Source: Riptortus pedestris
Taxonomy: Eukaryota; Arthropoda; Insecta; Hemiptera; Alydidae
Length of the DNA stretch: 64,000 bases
Direction of reading: 5' to 3'
NCBI GenBank assembly: GCA_019009955.1
Contig: CM032230.1
Location: 33,696,001 to 33,760,000, forward strand
In this document: in pieces, positions 57,467-64,000 of the stretch
Layout: each line of letters begins with the position of its first letter
Position numbering within the stretch: the stretch's first letter is position 1
Translations under genes and position numbers: made by a program
Notes under the pieces: generated by a model
The model's input: the letters and a program-made list of their open reading frames with translations, nothing else
What the model was told of the DNA's origin: nothing
Database searches by the model: none

Positions 57467-58129
57467 ACTAACGATTTTGTAAAACGACCCACATTTAAAA
57501 TAATTTTTACCTATAAGCCCAATATATGGCCATTTCCAAACTTTGACAAATAGCAAATATAAGTACAACCTACACCTAGGAAGTTCTTGCTAACTTTTTG
57601 AGAAGCATTTTTCCAAATAACACAGGTCTGTGACTAAAAAACTGCGAAGAATTTTGTAACAACTTCTTATAAATTTTGACCTCCCGAAAACAGAAAAAAA
57701 AAAATTCAAAAAATTCAATCACAGGTTTTTATATGTTTTGCAGTATTTAGTTTCATTAGTAATAAACCTACGTGTTTTTTAAATTTAATAATTGATAACA
57801 AAAAACAAATTTAAAAAATTTATAATGTCAACTATTCTTTGTTACCACTTCCTAGGGGTAGGGGGGGGGTGGGGTAAGGTACAGTAGATTTTCTATTAAG
57901 AAGTTCAGAGATCGTGTTCATTCACGTTGAAGAGCTTTTAATTGATAAATGGGGCATTTGGCTGGTGGGATTGAGCAGGCTTCAACGTCAAGTTCTAGGC
58001 GCAAGAAACAAATGTAAACAGTCTTATTGTCCAGTTTTATCGTGTTGCGACAAGTCAAAGGAAGAGAAATATTCAGTAGACATAGCAGTATTCAAGTCAA
58101 CAGTGCTGTTGTTTCTGCCTAGTTATGGC

Positions 58130-59687
58130 TACAATTTTTTACAAGTTATTTTTCCAAACAGTTTTTGTTATATCTGTGGTGAATACAATACTAACAGTCA
58201 ACAGAGAAACATAAGTGATTTTGTGAGGAAAGTTTACTTTGCTTAATTTAAATTAAAACTTGGTGACCAAGATAAATCACGGGCCCCACACAAGCTGTGT
58301 AGACGATGCGAAGATCTTCGTTTGTGGTTTAAGGGTAAGAAAAATTTGGATTTGGAATTCCTATGATATGGCGTGAGCAGAAAAGCCATACTGATTGCTA
58401 CTTCTGTTCAGTTGACGTAAAGGGATTCAATTAAAAAAAAAGAAAAGAAAAATAAGTTATCCTAACGTTGATATACGTCCAGCGCCCCATAGCTCAGAAA
58501 TACCTATCCTCCAGCCATCTTCCAATTTAGATGAATACCCCAATGAGTTGGATGAAGAAGTTACATTCACTTAGGGTGATTCAAGCTCAGATGTTTCTTT
58601 AGACGAAGAAGAAAGGCCTCGACTATTTTCTCAAAGTGAGCTCAATGATTTATTTTGAGATTTAGGAGCAGCAGAACTGTTAGGTTCCAGGTTAAAAATA
58701 AAAACCTTTTCTCATATGGCGCCTCCTTTTCATGGAACAGACACCAAGAAAAGCAATTTACCCAGTTTTTCACAAAAGAAGGAAATTTAGTTTTTTTACA
58801 ATGATGTGAAAGGACTCATGTAATGCTTCGATATACAGTATGACTCATCTGAATAACACCTTTTCATTAATTCATCCAAACCTAGTCTTAAAGTAGAATT
58901 ATTGCACCATTGAAATAAATTTGCATCACTTCTGATGAGGCATTCTGTGCATATGGAAGACAACTATAACGATTTGGCCATTATCCTGGAAAAAATCAAA
59001 TATCAATACTGTCAATGGATGGTTTGTGGGGACTTTAAAATACTCACAATGCTTTTGGGACAGCAGGCAACCTATACTGAATACCCATGCTTCTTATGCT
59101 TGTGCGATAGTAGCCAGAGAACACTGGACTTAAAGTGATTGGCCACCCCGAGAAACTTTAAAACCTGGAGAGAAAAATATTATTAATACTATTTTGGTAT
59201 CACCAGAAAGGGTTTTGTTGACCCTCTCCATATCAAATTGTGCTCGATGAAACAATTTGAAAAATCGCTGCAAAAGGATGGGAACTGTTTTAAATACCTA
59301 TGTACGAAATTCCCGAAGATGTCAGAAGCAAAGTTGAAAGAGGGAGTTTTCACTGGCCCCGACATAAGCTCACTTTTAACCGACGCACTCTATGTGGAAA
59401 GTATGAATGAGAAGGAAAAAGAAGCTTCGGTATCGTTCAAGGATGAAGTGGGAATTTTTTTGGGAAATATTAAGGCTCCTGACCACAAAACCATTGTTCA
59501 ACGGATCCATATGCATAGCAACATATGAAGCTCAAGGCTGCAACGTGAGTTTGAAGGTCCATTTTAGCAGATTTCCCTTAAGGGAAATCAGCTGTTGAGG
59601 TTGTACTCATGACGGAATTTTCGAAATTTTTCTTCAAAGGTCCATCGATCCTACCTAGCAGATGACGAAAATGAGGTCCGTTCAAAA

Positions 59688-59757
<70 letters not shown>

Positions 59758-60330
59758 CTGTTACCGCTCTAGCGGTCGCAATTTTTGTTTGATCGTTACC
59801 AAACTCGACATTTAGTCGTTTTAGAATGGAGAATTTTCGAAAATTCGAAATATCTCCGTTACTATACGTCGGATCGAAAAATTGTTAAGAATCAATCTTA
59901 TTGCAAATGAAATTTACTATAAATATTGTTCTATACATTTATTCTGTATCTTGAATATTAAGCGATATATTTGCATTGTATTGTGTGTGTGGTCGGCAGG
60001 AGTCGGCTATGTTCGGGACATTCCGCCGAATAGGTCTAGAGATTCATTACTACTACTGTTCTTATTAGGCAGATTTCTCTATTGTAAAACTTCACATGGG
60101 AAATCTGCTTAGTTTACGCAGCCCCAACGTGACGGACTTTTTTATACTGCCACATAGACTATTTTCCTGAAAACCTCGGAGCTTACAGTGACAGACGGTA
60201 CCAAGGAAGATGGGATGTCACTATGCTTGCAGACTATTACTGTTGAATCCTTAAGCGGGAAACTAAAGATGGAAATCGGAAAAGGACGCAGCGAAGTATC
60301 AATGAAAAGAAGAAAAGGTTTCATAAAAAA
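58130..60330 (+). pseudogene. Decayed member of an unclassified repetitive zinc-binding protein family
   Basis: In shifting plus-strand frames the segment gives CYICGEYNTNSQQRNISDFV, then KLGDQDKSRAPHKLCRRC, PMIWREQKSHTDCYFCSVDV, GDSSSDVSLDEEERP, HSVHMEDNYNDLAIILEKIK, GDFKILTMLLGQQATYTEYP then CFLC, FVDPLHIKLCSMKQFEKSLQ, KEGVFTGPDISSLLTD and CHIDYFPENLGAYSD. I recognise this order from a repetitive protein family common in arthropod genomes, usually left unnamed. The GD-K then CFLC arrangement recalls transposases with a zinc-binding insertion. At least several stops and frameshifts make it non-functional. A HINE-like element splits it at 59562-60142. Confidence 0.7.
59562..60142 (+). mobile_element. 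HINE-like element copy W, nested, complete
   Basis: It starts AGCAGATTTCCCTTAAGGG with the 20-bp palindrome. The (AT)n core is at about 59692-59753 and the 3' end is GGGAAATCTGCTTAG, then ACGCAGCCCCAACGT and GACGGACTTTTTT. It lies inside the 58-60 kb pseudogene. Removing it leaves VHF and HIDYFPEN of the host in one frame, so no target duplication is needed. Confidence 0.92.
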
Positions 60331-60379
60331 GATGAATAAGTATAATATCGTTAAAAAATGACTCAAAATAATGTTCCAT

Positions 60380-61600
60380 TATTTGTAAAAAAAATTTCAT
60401 GTTTGATAATTTTGAATAAACGAGTGCTTTTACCAATTTTTTGTATTTGAATTTGCAAAAAAACTCTGTGTGATAAAAACAAATGGACATCAATTCTGAA
60501 ATCAGCACATTCTAAAACATACAATTCAGTAAAAATATCTCATGCAGCTGACAAGAAAAATTTTTTGCAGCCCCATGCAATCAATATCAAAATTTATATT
60601 TTTCAAAATAATCTTCATACAATACTCTATATTGTGGTTCATGTCATATGAAAGGCCATGCCCAACAGAGCCAAATGACACCTTCCTAGCTCAATAAGTA
60701 CATCTTCCAGAGCAATTTCAATAAAGAAGGTCCGGCGTTATTGCTGATTTTTTTTTCAAAATTTTACGAAGCTATATTTCGTTAATCATTTGAGATACAA
60801 AATTAAGATGTAGTAGTTTTCTTATTTTCAGCACCTACTATGAAAATACAAAAAACTTTAAAATGATCAGATGAAATTTTAATTCAAAGTGTGTTGAGCC
60901 GATATGGGATGGCCCATTTATTTGAAAGCAGGAATGAGCATAAATTTAGGATTATTCATCAATCCTCACATGTTGACCTAGATGATTACAGTATAGAAGA
61001 ATCATTTTCAACCCCATTTGATTTCTCGGGTATAACAAGCTAGTGTATGTTTTTTGATTGATAAGGCCGCAGGCTTCATGGGCGATGGAAAGGGTGGGGA
61101 TTAATTATGCCAATAATGATTTTTCCATAGATAAAGTTTTTTATTTCAATTCGTCAATGACGGGTAACCCATATAATAATAAATAGTTGAATTAAATTGG
61201 TAATAATATTAAAAATACATTGCACTATTTTTTAACTTATTTTGTGTGAGTTATCTCGGTTCGTTTCTTCTCTATTAGGTAGAAATATGCAGATTTTCAC
61301 TTGGGTGGCATACAACTCTTAAAAGAGAGATATCGAATGCAGATGGGATTTTAGTTAGAGAGAATTCTCTATTTCTTATGTTAAGATATGTAAGTAATGT
61401 TAGACAGCAGTTTTTATTTAGTCCAATGGTCACCTGCTGACGTTTTGTCTGGGGAAGTTTATTAGTATCTAAGCAGGGTGGTTTAAGTACTTGTAAAGGT
61501 AAACTGCTCCAAACAACACAATTCCATGGTCGAATTTGTACCTATATATCTATATATATATTAAATTGTAACCTCTGTCTGTACATTGATTTTTTTCTCA
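60380..61600. other. Downstream flank of the repetitive protein relic
   Basis: No coding pattern is seen. It may be the 3' non-coding part of the same repeat, but I cannot set its end. Confidence 0.35.
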
Positions 61601-62215
61601 AAATTTCACGATAACTTTTCGTTTCACATGTCATAGACACCATAACTGCATTTTGTTTCTTTCGTGTATGTTTGTTACCTTTTCACGCATAAACGGCTGA
61701 ACCGAATTTTATGAAACATGGTATGTATATTACTACTAACCCAACTTAGACTTTAGGCTATATTAATATCCTCTGAGACGAACAGGAGTGGGGGTTATAA
61801 GGGAAGCCAGAAATTAAAAATAGCGATATTTCGTTTCCTATTGGTTTTTCGGCAAATATGCACATATTTTTTGTTGTTGTTTATTTTGTTATTTAGAGTA
61901 ACTTTTGTTATATACACTTTTTTCGTATACCGAATTATAAACGAGATATACGCTAAAACCTATAGCGGAAGTAAACAATTTTATTTGGGACAAAAGACCC
62001 AACCGAAATAAATAAAACTCGGTATATGTATTAGCACTAACGCTTTCATTATAACAAGCCATACCAACATTTCTAGGGACGGGCAGGAGTGGGGGTTATA
62101 AGGGAAGCCAGAAATTAAAAATAGCGATATTTCGTTTCCTATTGGTTTCTCGGCAAATATGATCATAACAAAAGTTGTTTATTTTGTTATTTAGAGAAAT
62201 TTGCTCAACAATTCT
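61600..62215. repeat. Duplicated Helitron-like module
   Basis: CAGGAGTGGGGGTTATAAGG followed by GAAGCCAGAAATTAAAAATA and TTTCGTTTCCTATTGGTTT occurs at about 61786 and 62085, 300 bases apart, nearly identical. Upstream is AACGGCTGAACCGAATTTTA then TGAAACATGG, close to the ACGGCTGAACCGATTTTGATGAA motif common inside insect Helitron-derived repeats. The termini are not identified. Confidence 0.55.
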
Positions 62216-62315
62216 TTTCAATATGAACTACCAGGTACCTCACCTGGAAAAAGTAATTCAAATGTATGTTAATATTTCAAATCTATCCATAATGCACAGG
62301 AAACAGGAAATATGA

Positions 62316-62320
<5 letters not shown>

Positions 62321-62374
<54 letters not shown>
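62321..62374. repeat. (TA)n microsatellite
   Basis: A dinucleotide run of about 54 bases, followed by ATTGACATGGTAAACC, without the HINE flanks found at most other AT runs here. Confidence 0.9.
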
Positions 62375-62375
<1 letters not shown>

Positions 62376-62849
62376 ACATGGTAAACCAAAAGGCATGGAT
62401 TCGATTCACACGTACGCAATTCGAAATAACTAAATAAAATACTTAGTCTCTCCCCGGATAGAAAACTTCGTATCGCAGGGTTCAATGTTCTAGTAGCCTA
62501 AATTTTATTTTACCGATAAAATGCTCGATATTTAACCATTTTGTGAAAGGAATATGTTCTTGAAGAGTTGAAGTAGGCCCAAGAGACAGAAAAGGTTAGA
62601 GAAAGAGTAAAATACAATTCATACAATTCATCTTGTATATCTCCGTTATTTTACGTCAGTGGGAAAAATGTTAACTAACTAAAATCTAAAACAATTACAA
62701 AGTAACAGCCATTTTATTTGTATTTGTTTTGTTTAAAGCCTCTAGTTTCTTAATCCTATTCATGCCATTTTCATTTAAAAACAATTTAATACAAATGCAG
62801 TTACAGATATACAGTTAAAAGTGATCACCCCGTTAATTAAATTTAATTA

Positions 62850-62985
62850 AATTAAGCAAATTTCCCACGTGCTGCCATGACACTCTAATGATCTCATTAC
62901 ACCACCTATTCTCTATTTCTATGTAAAAACCGATGTGTAGAAAGAGGGGAAGTTTCAGCTAATAGGGCGGTAATTTGTAGCCCTT
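62850..62985 (-). mobile_element. HINE-like 3'-end relic
   Basis: AAGCAAATTTCCCACGTGCTG and then CTATTTCTATGTAAAAACCG with GTGTAGAAAG resembles the start of copy F's interior. The stem-loop is lost. Confidence 0.45.
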
Positions 62986-62989
62986 CCTG

Positions 62990-64000
62990 ATTAGCATAAA
63001 GTGAAAAATCATAAATGAGATTATAATATTTAATTTGAAATAAACATGTTATTCTACTATTTGTTGTTCACCAGTGATCTACTATTCTGTTATATGGCTG
63101 AGTTTTACAAATGTGTATAATTTTATATACTTCATTTCGTAAAAGTCTTTTATGTGGTTTGTCATGCACATTCTGTGTGTATAGCTTGTTTTGAAGTTCT
63201 TATTCCGAAGTAACTTCCTATAAAAATTAAAACTTCACGTTTCTTAACCTTTTTATTTGACGTGTTAGGCTTGTTTTAGTTAATGTATTCTTGACGATCG
63301 TATCTATTTTTTATTCATAACAACAAATATCTACCTATATCATTATTTCAAATCATACGGAACCGACTTGCACGAAAAAGTACGTCTAAATACAAGTGAA
63401 ACACGTGGACAAACTTAGAGACGAAATTCGAAGCAATGGACTAAGAGAATAATTACCCCAGATAAATAGCAAATTTCAATGCCACTAAAATCATACCTAA
63501 AGAAGTGAACAGCTTCCGGAAAGTATTTACTAGGTGAAGAGACACACAATCACTTAATGTGATGTAAATTTATTTGCTTCACGATTATTAACTTGGGAAA
63601 TACACGGGAAAATGACGAGTAATATATTCATAGATCCATTTGAGTTAGGCAATTTCTGGCACACCTATATCTGAAATCATCACGGAACGAAGGATTACTT
63701 AGGTGAAAATAATCAACACCCCCTTAGAATCACCAATTGTATTAATAAATAGATTTGGTGTGCCAAAATTTGTGGCCCCTGAAGAATCTCTCCAGTCCAT
63801 ATTCAACCTCGTAACCTTCTCCAGAACTCCCCAATAATTTTGTAATTTCCAGTGGAATGTCCTACTTTTTATGACGGACTCTTGTACAAAATCAAATTTA
63901 TAAAACGAGTTTATATCAGTGAATGTTTCTATTTGACGCATCCTTTAGCCCTTAAATGGACAAATCTTTAATTCAGAAACGGCACGTTTCATTGAAAAAT
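62990..64000. other. Right-edge region, nothing recognised
   Basis: No exon or repeat recognised. An 80-codon minus-strand open frame at 63699-63941 has no family pattern that I know. The non-coding first exon expected for gene A could lie here or beyond the window, but it cannot be called from sequence alone. Confidence 0.35.

Noticed and set aside
57914..58246. 110-codon plus-strand frame as an intact gene
   Set aside because: Only its C-terminal third matches the repetitive protein family, and a stop interrupts that match immediately afterwards.

Overview
The window is AT-rich eukaryotic nuclear DNA, almost certainly from an insect or another arthropod. The evidence is small exons with GT/AG introns, kilobase introns packed with transposons, long AT microsatellites, a tRNA-derived SINE, LINE and Penelope-like relics, and a hAT MITE. 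There is no bacterial-style gene organisation. The exact taxon cannot be fixed from the sequence.

The only convincing host genes are two tandem histidine acid phosphatase genes on the minus strand, here called A (complete coding region) and B (first coding exons only). Gene A has eight coding exons between 53,502 and 21,793. They join in phase without a stop to give a predicted 422-residue enzyme with RHGSRGP, VERTLTS and SWHD catalytic motifs. Gene B starts at 6,110 and runs off the left end after three coding exons (6,110-6,024; 2,223-2,074; 1,387-1,286). The first two coding junctions fall at the same place in both genes. Both encode an N-terminal hydrophilic tail with a Leu-Leu pair, then a basic-flanked membrane segment, then the phosphatase domain. 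This suggests a type II signal anchor rather than a C-terminally anchored type I layout. In both genes the ATG exon is preceded by a good splice acceptor, so a further 5' non-coding exon is expected.

Most of the rest is mobile DNA. The dominant family is a non-autonomous element of about 580-870 bp, with a dozen near-complete copies and many fragments in both orientations. Each copy has a palindromic 5' end (AGCAGATTTCCCTTAAGGG), a central (AT)n or (AC)n microsatellite, an inverted copy of the end (GGGAAATCTGCT), and a 3' stem-loop ACGCAGCCCCTGCGT before GACGGACTTTTT. This is the architecture of Helentron-associated HINE/DINE-1-like elements. Two copies sit inside other repeats and reveal the insertion site (a T/A run, no duplication).

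Layout: 1-6.1 kb gene B 5' part; 6.1-21.75 kb intergenic repeats, including a hAT MITE (9.2-9.8 kb), a LINE RNase H relic (12.3 kb) and a 77/83-bp satellite (14.1-16 kb); 21.79-27.94 kb gene A exons 8 to 3; 27.9-42.9 kb intron with Penelope-like relics, foldbacks and two blocks of suspicious noisy duplications (34.9-35.9, 38.5-39.9 kb); 42.86-43.02 kb gene A exon 2; 43-53.4 kb intron; 53.4-53.5 kb gene A exon 1; 53.5-64 kb repeats, including a SINE split by a HINE, a 300-bp foldback with 12-bp flanking repeats, a decayed copy of an unclassified repetitive protein family (58.1-60.4 kb) itself split by a HINE, and a duplicated Helitron-like module (61.6-62.2 kb).
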